From: Girardinichthys multiradiatus
Taxonomy: Eukaryota; Chordata; Actinopteri; Cyprinodontiformes; Goodeidae
Direction of reading: 5' to 3'
DNA: 64,000 nt
NCBI RefSeq assembly: GCF_021462225.1
Contig: NC_061812.1
Location: 44,497,363-44,561,362 of the forward strand
Shown here: one piece after another, positions 34,700 through 47,069 of the stretch
How positions within the stretch are numbered: the first letter of the stretch is position 1
Layout: the number at the start of each line of letters is the position of its first letter
Position numbers and translations under genes: made by a program
The notes under the pieces: model-generated
Seen by the model: only the letters and a program-made list of their open reading frames with translations
What the model was told of the DNA's origin: nothing
Databases searched by the model: none

Positions 34700-35636
34700 T
34701 TGTATCGCGGCACGTGATTTCACCCAGTACTGCGGAGCCAGGGTCCCACCCTGGAGCCAGGCCTGGGGTCCGGACTCGTCAGAGGGCACCTGGTGGCTGG
34801 GTTGCTCATCGCAGGTTCCGGCTGGGCCAAGCCGAAACACGAGATGCGAGGCCATTCCCCAGTGGGTCCACCACCTGCAGGGGGAACCGTGAGGGACCGG
34901 TGCAAAGAGGATTGGGCAGCGGATGAAGGTGGAAACCTCGGTGGCCCGATCCCCAGATCCTTAGGCTGGCTCTAGGGACGTGGAATGTCACCTCGCTGGG
35001 GGGGAAGGAGCCTGAGCTTGTGTGGGAGGTCGAGAGATATCAACTAGAAATAGTCAGGCTGGCCTCCATGCACAGCGTGGGCTCTGGAACCCATCTCTTC
35101 GAGAGGGGCTGGACTCTCTTCTACTCTAGAGTAGCGCACTGGGAGAGGCAGCGGGCTGGGGTAGGCTTGCTTGTTGCCCCCCAGCTCAGCCTTCTCGTGT
35201 TGGGGTTTAGCCCAGTAGATGAGAGGGTTGCGTCCCTTCGGGTTGTGGAAAGTTCTCTGACTGTCGTTTTGGCCTATGGGCCGAGCGGTAGTGCGGAGTA
35301 CCCGGCCTTATTGGCGTCCCTGTCGGGGTTGCTGGATGGTGCCCCTCCCAGGGACTCCATTATTCTGCTGGGGGACTTCAGCGCCCACGTGGGAAATGAA
35401 AGTGACACCTGTAGAGGCGTGATTGGGAGGAATGGCCTCCCCGATCTGAATTCGAGTGGTGTTTCGTTATTGGACTTCTGTGCTAGTCACGGATTGCCTA
35501 TAACAAACACAATGTTCAAGCATAAGGGTGTCCATAACGGTGAACTTCGCACCAGGACACACTAGGCAGGAGGTCGATGATCGACTTTGTTGTCGTGTCG
35601 TCAGACATTCGGCCGCATGTTTTGGACACTTGGGTG
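34700..35636 (+). pseudogene. LINE 5' part: UTR and AP-endonuclease domain, inverted
   Basis: From about 34,970 the plus strand encodes [16 protein letters not shown], then [53 protein letters not shown] and [19 protein letters not shown], which are the apurinic-endonuclease-type blocks of LINEs (the TWN, AYGP and GDFSAH motifs). The upstream 270 bp is a C/G-rich 5' UTR. After [10 protein letters not shown] a TAG stop and frame change occur, and the similarity ends at RPHVLDTWV, where the target duplication begins. It is the missing 5' half of the minus-strand LINE immediately to the left. Confidence 0.8.
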
Positions 35637-35645
35637 AACTTAACC

Positions 35646-36170
35646 CCATTTCCAAAATAATTATTGGTTCTCAAACATAAATAACACTGATTAGTAATTT
35701 TGCATCATTTGTATTGGTCATGGTTTTGATTAATCTCATTTTATATATAGTTCATTGGTCTTCTTTATTCTTTCATTTTGCTTGGTACTTTAGTTGACTT
35801 ATTTTTATTAATAATTGTTTTGTATTTTAAGAAATTGTGTGAATTTATTTCATGTGTGTGCAGAGTTTTGCTGTTCAGTAATGCAAGAGCTTGTTTCATC
35901 CTTTTCTCTATTGTCCTAATACCACCACCTTATTGGGTTAGTTTTAACAGGACAACACTTAGACTGAATTATTGCTTTGTTAAATAATAATAAAATCATA
36001 ATAATAAATTACAGCAAAGTATAATGTTCTTTAATGTTACTCACCTTGTCATTAGCCATAGCTCCTAATGTGGCAATGGCTGCTTGTCCTTTTTATAACC
36101 AAAAAATAAGGACGTGTTTGGTATCAACCAGGCATCAGTTTGTAGCTGTAGCGAGCCAGAATAGCTGTAA
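35646..36170. other. AT-rich stretch without identified gene
   Basis: No domain or repeat end was recognised; a short A/T-rich run (aataataataaaatcataataataaa) lies near 35,985-36,010. Confidence 0.5.
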
Positions 36171-36172
36171 TA

Positions 36173-37399
36173 CACTGCCTGGCCAAAAAAAAAAAAAAAA
36201 GTCACCACCTGGATTTAACTAAGCAAATAAGTACAAGCCTCCCATTGGATAAAGTTATTTAACCCCAACTGGTGCAATGAGTTGCTTCTCATTTGTTAAA
36301 AAACCAAATCAAAAGACACATCCTGTGGTTGTGGAAAGATGTCAGTCTGTTTCAGAAGGGTCAAATCATTGGCATGCATCAAGCAGAGAAAACATCTAAG
36401 GAGATTGCAGAAACTATAAAAATTGGGTAAAGGACTGTCCAATGCATTATTAAAAACTGGAAGGATAGTGGGGACCCATTGTCTTCGAGAAAGAAATGTG
36501 GCCGGAAAAAAATCCTGAATGATCGTGATCAGCAATCACTTAAATGTTTGGTGAAATTGAATCAAAGAAAAACAGTAGAACTCTGGGCTATGTTTAATAG
36601 TGAAAGTAAAACCTTTTCACACACACGCAATGCGAAGGGAACTTAAGGGATCGGGACTGAACAGCTGCGTAGCCTTAAGAAATCCACTAATCAGTGAAGC
36701 TAACCGGAAATAAAGGCTTCCATTTGCTAGGGAGCATAAAGATTGGACTCTGGAGCAATGGAAGGTCATATGGTCTGATGAGTCCAGATTTACCCTGTTC
36801 CAGAGTGATGGGCACATCAGGGTAAGAAGAGAGGCAGATGAAGTGATGCCCCCATCATGCCTAGTGCCTACTGTACAAGCCTGTGGGGGCAGTGCTATAA
36901 TCTGGGGTTGCTGCAGTTGGTCAGGTCTGGGTTCAGCAACAGTATGTGTTCAAAGAATGAGGTCAGCTGACTACCTGAATATACTGAATGACCAGGTTAT
37001 TCCATCAATGGATTTTTTCTTCCCTGATGGCACGGGCATATTCCAAGATGACAATGGCAGGATTCATCAGGCTTGAATTGTGAAAGAGTGGTTCAGGGAG
37101 CATGAGACATCATTCTCACACATGGATTGGCCACCACAGAGTCCAGACCATAACCCCATTGAGAATCTTTGGGATGTGCTGAAGAAGGCTTTGCGCAGAA
37201 TCTACCATCATCAATGCAAGATCTTGGTGAAAAACTAATGCAACACTGGGTGGAAATAAATCTTGTGACATTGCAAAAGCTTATCGAAACAATGCCACAG
37301 CGAATGCGTGCCGCAATCAAAGCTTAAGGCGGTTCAACGAAATATTAGAGTGTGTAACTTTTTTTTTTTGGTGGCGAAGTTTTTTTGGGCCAGGCAATG
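36173..37399 (+). mobile_element. Tc1-type transposon (1,227 bp), decayed
   Basis: Ends cactgcctggcc and ggccaggcaatg are inverted repeats, each adjoining TA (36,171-36,172 and 37,400-37,401). A/T homopolymer runs follow each tip. The transposase gene inside is broken. Confidence 0.85.
36370..37327 (+). pseudogene. Tc1-type transposase, broken
   Basis: Pieces of a Tc1 transposase appear in changing frames: [59 protein letters not shown] (second Asp region) and a C-terminal MPQRMRAAIKA ending at 37,327. In between there are several stops and frame changes, including a TGA directly after IHQA. It is inactive. Confidence 0.8.
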
Positions 37400-37401
37400 T
37401 A

Positions 37402-40019
37402 TTTAGACAGATAATGTTAGCTTACGCTGTCTGGCATTTATCCTAGATACAGGTGTTTTACTGTTCTTTATAAATTCCTCATAAGGGTGCTTCATCAAGG
37501 TGTAAGAGTATAGCTACCACTCTGCAGCACATTCACACCTGGACTCAATGTCCTTTGGCTTTCCCTGCTGCCTTTTAGGCAAAATACCCCCAAGCAAAGA
37601 TTTTCCCTTTCCAAATAGAGGAGTTGCAAAGGGTGTTTTCTAGGTGTACTTGCAATGTTACAGGAGCTTGAACTTCCAGCGCCAGCTCCTTATTTTGGCT
37701 GTCAGTATCACTGCTCTGAAATGCCACTGCAAGTGTGATTCAGCTCCTGTTTTAAATTGTTTGCCAACTTGGGAAGATGACAATGGCTTAGTGTTTCTAT
37801 TGATTTTGATACAAAGGAGTATCTAAAAAGCATTTGTCGATTTTATTGAAATTTTATTTAAAAATCCCACCAGAAATAAAAAAAATCAACTGCTGTTAGA
37901 ATTTTGATAAAAAGTGGTCAGATAGGATAAGGTCAAAAAAAGTCAACAGAATTCAATACACTATGGCAAAATGAATCAGCAAGCTTGAGAAGATCTTTAG
38001 AGGTTCCATTTTTTTTGTCTCTTTCATTCAGTAATGAGGTGTCCAAATATTTATGAAGGCCATTAGTCCACAACAGCTGTAAGCTTTGCTACAGTGTTCT
38101 TGTTGTCTTATCTGTGCCCTCTGCTTTCACAGCACACTGAATCAGCTCAGGCTGACTCCTCTCTGTGAATGGGAATATATGTAGGTGAGTCTTATATCTC
38201 CACTCCGACAGGCTCAGCATAGCCCCACCACCTGGGACTCCACACCAATCATTCCTGATGGTGCACAACACGCATCACCCCTCATGCTCTCAGATGCACA
38301 CATACAACCCCTTGGTGGGACCTGGGACTTGCCTTTTTATTTAAATGCAATAAATATTTAATTTGTGAATGTGTTGTGAAAGATCACACGAGCATGCACA
38401 AAGGGCCTACTGCTGAATATGCAATGCTCTGATAAATATTTCAATACTCCATTTCCCCATCCCCCGGTTGGCTCACCAGGAACCTGGAGCGGATCCTGGC
38501 AAGAATTAAACATGTTTTCTCTGCAATATTTTTTCTGGATAAAACAGACAGAGCCTTGCTGATTCGGTGATTTTAAGAATTCTCTGCAAAACGGCCTTGA
38601 TCTTTTTTTTTACCAATTTAAGGTGCTGGCTTTAATGATATAATATATCTCCAAGGACTCTCTCAGGTGGCTTTGTACAGTAGCACATGACTAATACCAC
38701 CAATAATCCGCCTACTAGCATTACATTCCCTCACTGCCGCTCTGCTCAAGCACCACACACTCTGTAAACTGTGCCTCTCTGTCATTTTCTCTCGCATGAC
38801 CAACAACAGCCTGCTGAATAACGGGTTAAACTACTCATTGAAATCGAATGCGCTTTATTTCACTTATCTTTGTTGGTGCAGTAGTTAATTGTGGCTCAAT
38901 CTTGAAATATCAATACCTCTTCCTCCAAATTTTTCTAGGTTTGAAACCAAATGACTTCAAAATGACTTCCTAAATATAATATGGGAAATGTTCATTCACT
39001 CTCAGTTCTGGACAGGTTGGAAAGTCATTTAACCTTCAATAAGATTTAGCGTGAATACAAGTAGATCAAACACTTCTTAATCTACCATAGTTGAATGCTG
39101 AACTTGTGTAGGCCAAATACAATGGACAGTGTTGATGTCTGACCAAAAAAGTGTGGCTACAGTTATAATAGCATTTCAGCATCACGAAAAGAAAGATCTA
39201 TATTCTGACAAAACCAATCCATGACTATGGCACAGAGAATAAAAGAAGATTGGAGCTACAAGAACAAAAACAGACTCAAGGGTAATGGCTGACATCAACA
39301 CCAAAAAACCTACTGAAAATCCTGAGTGGATTTCCAACAATATGCAACAATATCTTCTAACTAATGGAACGTTTGATTCAAGTTAGATGTTTTACGTCTT
39401 AAATGCTATCAAAGTTTTCAATTAATTATGAAGATTTGTGATTTATCTCCATGATATGACATTTTTCTTGCTTGCTAAGGTTTACTTTTGCTTTGTGTCA
39501 GAGACACACCTGGATTTACCTGGACTGGTTTGGAAATCTGGAGTTGTACTGCACAAATAACTTTGACTCTTCAGAGCTGACATATTATATTGCAGTCGCA
39601 TGCAAAAATACACAAACCTGACTACATTTAGTGTTCTCATGTTCCCTGTTCATCTCAGCAGAAGTTGGGTGACCATTGACACACCAGCTGACAGCCTTGA
39701 ATTGGCCTAGGACAAGATAATCTGAAATGGGTCCCCACACATGGCATTCTGTAAATAGTAGAGGATAATACAATATAAAGACATGGTTAATACTGCATTC
39801 AGTCTCCTTCTGTCTTTTCCCTTACTTTCTGTGTTTCTTCTTCCCCCTCATATTTGCTCCATACTTCGGATTTGTTTTTTCTTCCAGGTGCTGGATTATA
39901 TTCCTGACATAGAAGCTAACGGTGCTACAAACCCCAAAAATAAACCGGCTATTATATGCACTGCTATATGTGATCATTTGAATACGATATGTCTTTGTGT
40001 GTGTATATATATATATACA
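37402..40019. other. Stretch without identified gene
   Basis: Mixed-composition DNA with short frames only. Short poly-pyrimidine and (TA)n/(TG)n runs occur (for example 39,995-40,022). No element ends or domains recognised. Confidence 0.5.
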
Positions 40020-40600
40020 CACACTACAGCTGAGAGGAAATGTTTAGATAAGCTTATCAGGAAGGCCTGGAGTGTCCTACGATGCCCCCTTGACCCAGTG
40101 CACGTGATGGGGGACAGAAGAACTCTGGCAAAAATAACAACACTCTTGGACAATGTCTCCCACCTCATGCCTAAAGCTGTTACAGAAATTGAAATCTCTT
40201 TCAATGACAGACTGCTATATCCTAGGTGCACAATGATCATTATCACAGATCCTTCCCCTCAGCAGCACTTTATGACAATCACTGCTCCCAACAAACTCAA
40301 AAACCCATAAGTGTTTGCACATGTCTTTTAATCGGAGTATGCTATTTTTAAAACTCTACGCTGTAATTTTCTGATGTTGTTAATGTGCTCTTACTGTACA
40401 GTCTCTTGTTTTGATTTTTTGCCGGGATTCATCATTCATTTATTCATTCATTCAAGTTTTTATATTCACCTTTGTGTGAATCTGCGTACTTCTATTCTGC
40501 CTGTCACCGTGCTGCTGGTAAACCTGAATTTACCCACTGAGGGACAACAAAGGTATTTCTGTTCCATTTCTATACTGTTCTATGTAAAAAAAAAAAATCA
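40020..40600 (+). pseudogene. L2/CR1-group LINE, 3' end
   Basis: From 40,030 the frame encodes AERKCLDKLIRKAWSVLRCP, then DRRTLAKITTLLDNVSHLM and FNDRLLYPRC, matching the C-terminal tail of fish LINE ORF2 proteins. The frame degenerates and stops at 40,310. The 3' UTR ends with cactgagggacaacaaaggt and a pyrimidine-rich tail near 40,590, the usual pattern for these LINEs. It is 5'-truncated. Confidence 0.65.
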
Positions 40601-41935
40601 TTTAAGATGTGTACTTAGTTTCATTACTATAACACTTTGTTGATTCCAAACCTAGAATAAAGTTAATTTAGTCGAGTGGGGTAGAGCAGCATCGTCACAT
40701 CAAACAGCAGCACTGCACCCAATTGCGAAATAAAGACAAAAAAAGCCACAGCAAGACAGACAGGCCAGAGACACCATTTCAAGAGCAATTGTCACCTATC
40801 CAGCTACACCTGAACTTGTTGGATTTACGTGTTTAAGAAAAAGGCCTTATAATATTCATTTTGGTGTAGTGGAAAGCCTCATGCCAGCTTGGTGTGGCAC
40901 TTCCACTTGTATGAGACAAATTCATCAATAAAGCAATTGTTTAAGCTCTCTGTGGGTTCTAGCAATGGCGGTAAAATTTATGAACAGCAGTACAAACAGA
41001 CAGTGGATGGATCGAAAAGGGTCCCTGAGGCAGCCGGAAGAGAGTCCTTAGCAATAACAGCGCAATCAATCACATGCAACACATGTCGCATCCGACCCCA
41101 GGCTCCCCAGCAACACATTCAGAACATATTCCCACATTCGCATGATCGCCACAGCTATGTCATCATATCTAACTGTGAAACAGCTGTTGTGATGTGTGCC
41201 AGGTTTGTACCACCCTGCAATCTTGATATGCTAATATCTCCCCATTCACAGCGTTGAGGCTATCTGTGCTTGGAATTTGAAAAGCAAAGACAGTTACATA
41301 ATTATTCTTTGTACAGCAGTCAGGCTTTGGTTTTTTTTTGTGTTTTTTGCATTATTCCTGATATATCTGCATCAGATGAATCACTTTACTGTAATATTTA
41401 GATGTTCTTTGTGGTAATAAATAGACATGTCGTTTGGGGGTGTTCAAAACAAAGCAACCGGATTGGAAATGGAATGAAATGAAATGACTTGATTTTAATT
41501 TTGAGCACACCTCATGTTCAACAAGAAAGGCACATTTTTAGAGACGCAACTGTTCAGATCAACCGAGGTGATGAAGCTGAAACTTACTTTGGTTAATAGA
41601 TGTTTTAGAGAATCACAGCTAAAATGTATGCTGAAGACATCATTTGTTTCACATTAACCTTTAAAAAGAACCTATTTGCTGAGGCCTAGCCACCTCAGTC
41701 TTTTGTACTAATCTCTGCGTGGGTAGATGAGGATGGTAAACAATGTATCAAACTATTGTTAGAAACAGCAGCGGGGAGCGCAACATTTGAAGGCTTAAGG
41801 CTCTTTTGTTGTGTAGTCTTTCAACGCATATGCCATACAGATACTTTGTGTGAAAGACTGACACAGAGAAGCACATAATATAAGTCGAAATAACATGATA
41901 CGTGATTTTCTACATATTTCTGTATTTGTAGAATT
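40601..41935. other. Stretch without identified gene
   Basis: No recognised domain or repeat. A short frame at 40,889-41,257 has no recognisable product. Confidence 0.5.
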
Positions 41936-41939
41936 GTAA

Positions 41940-42890
41940 AAATGGTGTGGAGTGCATTTGTATTCAGCTGACCTGAGTCAATACTTTCTAAATCCACATT
42001 TTACTGCAATTACAGAAGTGTTTTAGGTCTCTACCAGTGATTCACACCTACAGACAAAATAAAAAATGTTTTTTACCATTGCTCTTTTAAAAATACCTCA
42101 AACTCAGTCAGACTGGTTGGACAGCTGCTGTGAACATCAATTTGAAATCTTCCACAGATCACAGGTCCACAGATTCTCATTTAGATTTCGGTCTGCAATT
42201 TGATTAGGACACTGATAGGAAAATGTTTTGATCTAAACCAGTCCATTGTAACTCTGGCTGTATGTTTAAGGTTGTTGTCCTGCTGAAAAGTGAACTTCTG
42301 CCCCAGTCTTTTGCTGCCAGTAACAGTCTTTTTATTTCTATGATTGACCTGTATTCGCAGTTTAACCCAAAATTATTTAAACACCTGGCAGATGTGGATT
42401 TAAAATTATTTTCATTCAACGAAGAAGTTTGTTTCTGTCAGGAAATTCAACAGGTATCTCTTAGAAAATGTGCATGTCAAATATGCACACAAACCTGGCT
42501 AAAAAAAATCAACTTTTTTGGCAAATTTGTGGGCACAAACAAGAAATTTGACTTTGGTTTCCATCGCTTGGTATTTTAATGATTTATCTTTGGTAATGAG
42601 CTCCAAGTCTTTGAGGTTAAAAGGTCTTCTTGCTGTCACCAGAATTTTTAGCTCCCTTAACAGATTCTCTGTTAGTCTCAAGTTGGGACTCTGGCTTGGC
42701 CACTTCAAAATGTTACTATTTCTACCAGTCAGAAGAAACATATTGATAAAATGAAAAGTTGACTTTAAACCTTAATCGGTCTGGAGTATGAATAATTCTG
42801 GGCTTAGCTGTAGCTCATCTTCATGGGAACTTTAAGCAGCTTCCGTGTCCCTACTGAAAGAAATCATCCCCACAGCATGATTCTGTTTGC
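41940..42890 (-). pseudogene. Tc1-type transposon remnant (minus) holding a second Tc1 fragment
   Basis: 41,945-42,365 and 42,835-42,890 together carry the antisense of a common fish Tc1 transposase in order: gtgcatttgtattcagc, cacagattctcat, ccattgtaactctggctg and ccccacagcatgatt. It is the same family as 7,829-9,740. Between them, about 42,370-42,830, lies a different minus-strand Tc1 piece encoding WPSQSPNLRLTENLLREL and VTARRPFNLKDLEL, the block around the catalytic Glu. Both are inactive and their ends are blurred. Confidence 0.6.
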
Positions 42891-43019
42891 GGGTTGTTGG
42901 TGTCGGCCAGCTGAGGATTGCTTGGATTGTCTCGCCTGTCCGCTCTCTAAAATGTATCCCAAGAATGAAATTGATGGAATATGGAACTCACACTTCTACG
43001 CTCTTATGTAAAGACGGTT

Positions 43020-43515
43020 CTAGAGAAGGCGTTGACTGGATGGACATGTCTTTGATGATCAGCGACAGTCTTGGAAAAGATGAGAATGTCATCCAGATAG
43101 ATGGAAAAGTGCTGGGGCATTGATAAGGCCAAATGGCATTACTAAATATTCAAAATGGCCCAAAGGTGTTTTGAAGGTGGTTTTCCACTCAGCACCCTCC
43201 TATATTCAAACCAAGAGAAAGGCATTTCGTAGGTCTAATTTAGGGAAAATAGTAGACCCATGTACTGGCTCAAAAGCAGAGAAAAGTAATGTAAGGGGAT
43301 ATTTATTTCTAACAGTTATTTGATTCAAGCCTCTGTAATCAACACAGGGACAAAGTGAGCCATCTTTCTTGGAGACAAAGAAGAAGCCAGCACCCAATGG
43401 GAAGGATGAGTGGCGAATAATGCCAGCTGCGAGGAACTCATTTATATATTTCTCTATAGAGTGTTGTTGTGGTTTGGACAGATTATAAAGTCAAATAGAG
43501 GGTAAAGGTGCTCCT
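43020..43515 (-). pseudogene. Ty3/gypsy reverse transcriptase fragment
   Basis: On the minus strand: [19 protein letters not shown], then [50 protein letters not shown], and after a frame change [14 protein letters not shown] and [10 protein letters not shown]. These are the RT blocks of gypsy elements, including the YLDD catalytic box. A stop follows FLLV and frames change, so it is dead. The rest of pol is absent. Confidence 0.85.
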
Positions 43516-43549
43516 GGATAAAGATATATGGCACTCTCATTAAGGTTTG

Positions 43550-43987
43550 TGTGGTGGCAAAGAGAGAGCCTTGTTTTTAATGAATATTTGTTTCAAGTTG
43601 TGATATTCTGCAGGGACTCTTAACAGGTCGGCTGGAGAGGGCTACTCCTCCAAAAGCGACGGGCCACATGAGGGGACTGCAGACTAAGCAGTGACAATGA
43701 GCAAGGGGATATTTATACCTAACCTGTTAAAGGAGGAATTGGAGGATAAGATAAACAGAAGAAACAGAGCTAAGAGGGACAATGAATGTAAAGGGAACAG
43801 AAACTGAGTAATTAACAACTAGAAGAGGAAAACTAATGATGAGAGGAGAACAGACAGGGAGGCAAAAGGGAACCAGAATTGTCAGAACACAAAGTGATGA
43901 ACAAGAATACAAAAACTTCAAACAAGAGCATCTAGTAAAACAAAAACACCAAACCACAAACAAAGTCCAAAATCTCACATCCTGACA
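43550..43987 (-). mobile_element. Probable gypsy LTR next to the RT fragment
   Basis: On the minus strand the segment starts TGTCAGGATGTGAG and contains a TATA-like aggtataaatatcc and an attaaaaac polyadenylation-like signal. The RT fragment follows in the same orientation within about 40 bp, so gag and protease have been deleted or the LTR is a recombined one. The 3' boundary is approximate and no duplication was found. Confidence 0.5.
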
Positions 43988-44294
43988 GTGGGACAAATAA
44001 AAAAAACTTACAGCTGTTGAAGCATTATGATGTCAGTATTACTCATCAGTCAGTTTTTCAAACATAAAACAGTGTTTTTCTGAAAAGTGTTTCAACAAAG
44101 AAAATGCCTTGAGGGTTATAGAAACTGTATCAGCAGGATTCGTGAATTTGGGCATCCCCTTTTACTGAGTATAATAGTGCTTTGTCTATGGGGCTAACAT
44201 CGCGGACAGCATTTGGTCGTAAGCATCTCTTTTACTTGTAAGGGTTTAACTATCAAGGATATAAGAAATGGCACCTTGTAGATATATATATATA
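43988..44294. other. Spacer without identified gene
   Basis: AT-rich; ends in a (TA)n run into which the Tc1 element at 44,297 inserted. Confidence 0.5.
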
Positions 44295-44296
44295 TA

Positions 44297-45573
44297 CAGG
44301 GGTTGGACAATTAAACTGAAACACTTGTCATTTTAGTGTGGGAGGTTTCATGGCTAAATTGGATCAGGCTGGTAGCCAGTCTTCATTGATTGCACATTGC
44401 ACCAGTAAGAGCAGAGTGTGAAGGTTCAATTAGCAGGGTAAGAGCACAGTTTTGCTCAAAATATTGAAATGCACACAACATTATGGGTGACATACGAGAG
44501 TTCAAAAGAGGACAAATTGTTGGTGCACGTCTTGCTGGCGCATCTGTGACCAAGACAGCAAGTCTTTGTGATGTATCAAGAGCCACGGTATCCAGGGTAA
44601 TGTCAGCACACCACCAAGAAGGATGAACCACATCCAACAGGATTAACTGTGGATGCAAGAGGAAGCTGTCAGAAAGGGATGTTCAGGTGCTAACCTGGAT
44701 TGTATCAAAAAAATAATAAAACCACAGCTGTCCAAATCACGGCAGAATTAAATGTGCACCTCAACTCTCCTGTTTCCACCAGAACTGTCCGTCGGGAGCT
44801 CCACAGGGTCAATATACACGGCCGGGCTGCTATAGCCAAACCTTTGGTCACTCATGCCAATGCCAAACGTCGGTTTCAATGGTGCAAGGAGTGCAAATCT
44901 CGGGCTGTGGACAATGTGAAACATGTATTGTTCTCTGATGAGTCCACCTTTACTGTTTTCCAAACATCCGGGAGAGTTACGGTGTGGAGAAGCCTCAAAG
45001 AAGCGTACCACCCAGACTGTTGCATGCCCAGAGTGAAGCATTGGGGTGGATCAGTGATGGTTTGGGCTGCCATATCATGGCATTCCCTTGGCCCAATACT
45101 TGTGCTATATGGTCACTGCCAAGTACCACCGAAGGACCACCGAAACATTCTTGAGGACCATGTGCATCCAATGGTTCAAACGTTGTATCCTGAAGGCGGT
45201 GCCGTGTATCGGGATGACAATGCACCAATACACACAGCAAAACTGGTGAAAGATTGGTTTGATGAACATGAAAGTGAAGTTGAACATCTCCCATGGCCTG
45301 CACAGTCACCAGATCTAAATATTACTGAGCCACTTTGGGGTGTTTTGGAGGAGCGAGTCAGGAAACGTTTTCTTCCACCAGTATCATGTAGTGACCTGGC
45401 CACTATCCTGCAAGAAGAATGGCTTAAAATCCCTCTGACCGCTGTGCAGGACTTGTATATGTCATTCCCAAGACGAATTGATGCTGTATTGGCTGCAAAA
45501 GGAGGCCCTACACCATACTAATAAATTATTGTGGTCTAAAACCAGGTGCTTCAGTTTCATTGTCCAACCCCTG
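44297..45573 (+). mobile_element. DD36E Tc1-type transposon, full length (1,277 bp)
   Basis: Ends caggggttggacaattaaac and the complement of gtttcattgtccaacccctg are inverted repeats, flanked by TA (44,295-44,296; 45,574-45,575). It is the same family as 1-838. It inserted in a (TA)n tract and is separated from the next Tc1 element (45,582) by only eight bases, tatatata. Confidence 0.92.
44484..45521 (+). pseudogene. DD36E transposase, broken near the N-terminus
   Basis: ATG at 44,484 starts MGDIREFKRGQIVGARLAG, with an HTH-like stretch TKTASLCDVSRATVSRV. A TGA follows at about 44,622, and an extra A in the run near 44,708 shifts the frame; from 44,718 the frame is open to the TAA at 45,521. 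The core has LFSDEST, YRDDNAPIHT and SPDLNITEPLW with 36 residues between the last two catalytic positions. A short insertion/duplication (ccaagtaccaccgaagga) near 45,118-45,137 distinguishes it from the copy at 1-786. At least two lesions make it inactive. Confidence 0.85.
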
Positions 45574-45995
45574 TATATATACAGTACAGACCAAAAGTTT
45601 GGACACACCTTCTCATTCAAAGAGTTGTCTTTATTTTCATGACTACGAATATTGTAGCTTCACACTGAAGCCATGAAAACTATGAATTAACAGATGTGGA
45701 ATTACATACTGAACAAAAAAGTGTGAAACAACTGAAAATATGTCTTATATTCTAGGTTCTTCAAAGAAGCCACCTTTTGCTTTGATTACTGCTATGCACA
45801 CTCTTGGCATTCTGTTGATGAGCTTCAAGAGGTAGTCCCTGAAATGGTTTTCACTTCACAGGTGTCCCCTGTCAGGTTTAATAAGTGGGATTTCAAGCCT
45901 TATAAATGGGGTTGGGACCATCAGTTGTGTTGTGCAGAAGGTGGATAGAGTACACAGCTTATAGTCCTACTGAAAAGACTGTTAGAATTTGTATT

Positions 45996-47026
45996 ATGGC
46001 AAAAAAAAGCAGCTAAGTAAAGAAAAACGCGTGGCCATCATTACTTTAAGAAATGAAGGTCAGTCAGTCCGAACAATTGGGAAAACTTTGAAAGTACAGT
46101 CGCAAAAACCATCAAGCGCTACAAAGAAACTGACTCACATGAGGACCACCCCAGGAAGGGGAGACCAAGAGTCACCACGATAAGTTCATCCGAGTCACCA
46201 GCCTCAGAAATCGCAGGTTAACAGCAGCTCGGATTAGAGAACATGTCAATGCCACACAGAGTTCTAGCGGCAGACACATCTCTAGAACAACTGTTAAGAG
46301 GAGACTGTGTGAATCAGGCCTTCATGGTAAAATAGCTGCTAGGAAACCACTGCTGAGGACAGGCAACAAGCAGAAGAGACTTGTTTGGGCTAAAGAACAC
46401 AAGGAATGGACATTAGACCAGTGGAAATCTGTGCTTTGGTCTGATGAGTCCAAGTTTGAGATCTTTGGTTCCACCCACCGTGTCTTTGTGCGGTGCAGAA
46501 GAGGTGAACGGATGGACTCTACATGCCTGGTTACCGCCATGAAGCATGGATGAGGTGGTGTGATGGTGTGGGGGTGCTTTTCTGGTGACACTGTTGGGGA
46601 TTTATTCAAAATTGAAGGCATACTGAACCAGCATGGCTACCACAGCATCATGCAGCTGCATACTATTCCATCCAGTTTGTGTTTAGTTGGACCATCATTT
46701 ATTTTTCAACAGGACAATGACCCCAAACACACCGCCAGGCTGTGTAAGGGCAATTTGACCTAGAAGGAGAGTGATGAGGTTCTGCGCCAGATGACATGGC
46801 CTCCACAGTCACCGGACCTGAACCCAATCGAGATGTTTTGGGTTTAGCTGGACCGCAGAGTGAAGGCAAAAGGGCCAACAATTGCTAAGCATCTCTGGGA
46901 ACTCCTTCAAGACTGTTGGAAAACCATTTCAAGTGACTACCTCTTGAAGCTCGTCAACAGAATGCCAAGAGTGTGCGGAGCAGTAATCAAAGCAAAAGGT
47001 GGCTACTTTGAAGAACCTAGAATATA
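45996..47026 (+). pseudogene. Tc1-type transposase, broken
   Basis: Fragments in several frames: QLSKEKRVAIITLRNEGQSV (HTH region), KRRLCESGLHGKIAARKPLL-like text near 46,300, LWSDESKFEIFG, GGVMVWGCFSGDTVGD, IFQQDNDPKHTARLC and SPDLNPIEMFW. Frame changes occur after the HTH, near 46,550 and after the QQDND box. The catalytic residues are still readable but the gene is dead. Confidence 0.8.
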
Positions 47027-47069
47027 AGACATACTTTCAGTTGTTTCACACTTTTTTTTTTCAGTATAT

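Larger units (their letters stand above)
32244..35636 (-). mobile_element. RTE-type LINE with 5' inversion, flanked by aacttaacc duplication
   Basis: The nonamer aacttaacc flanks the element at 32,235-32,243 and 35,637-35,645. The 3' part (34,690 down to 32,244) reads on the minus strand and ends with a gatga/acgagt-rich tail. The 5' part (about 34,700-35,636) reads on the plus strand. The two halves meet at the same point of the protein (around RPHVLDT), so one LINE was cut and its 5' half turned round, the hallmark of twin-primed retrotransposition. The clade (RTE/Rex-like) is from memory. Confidence 0.8.
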
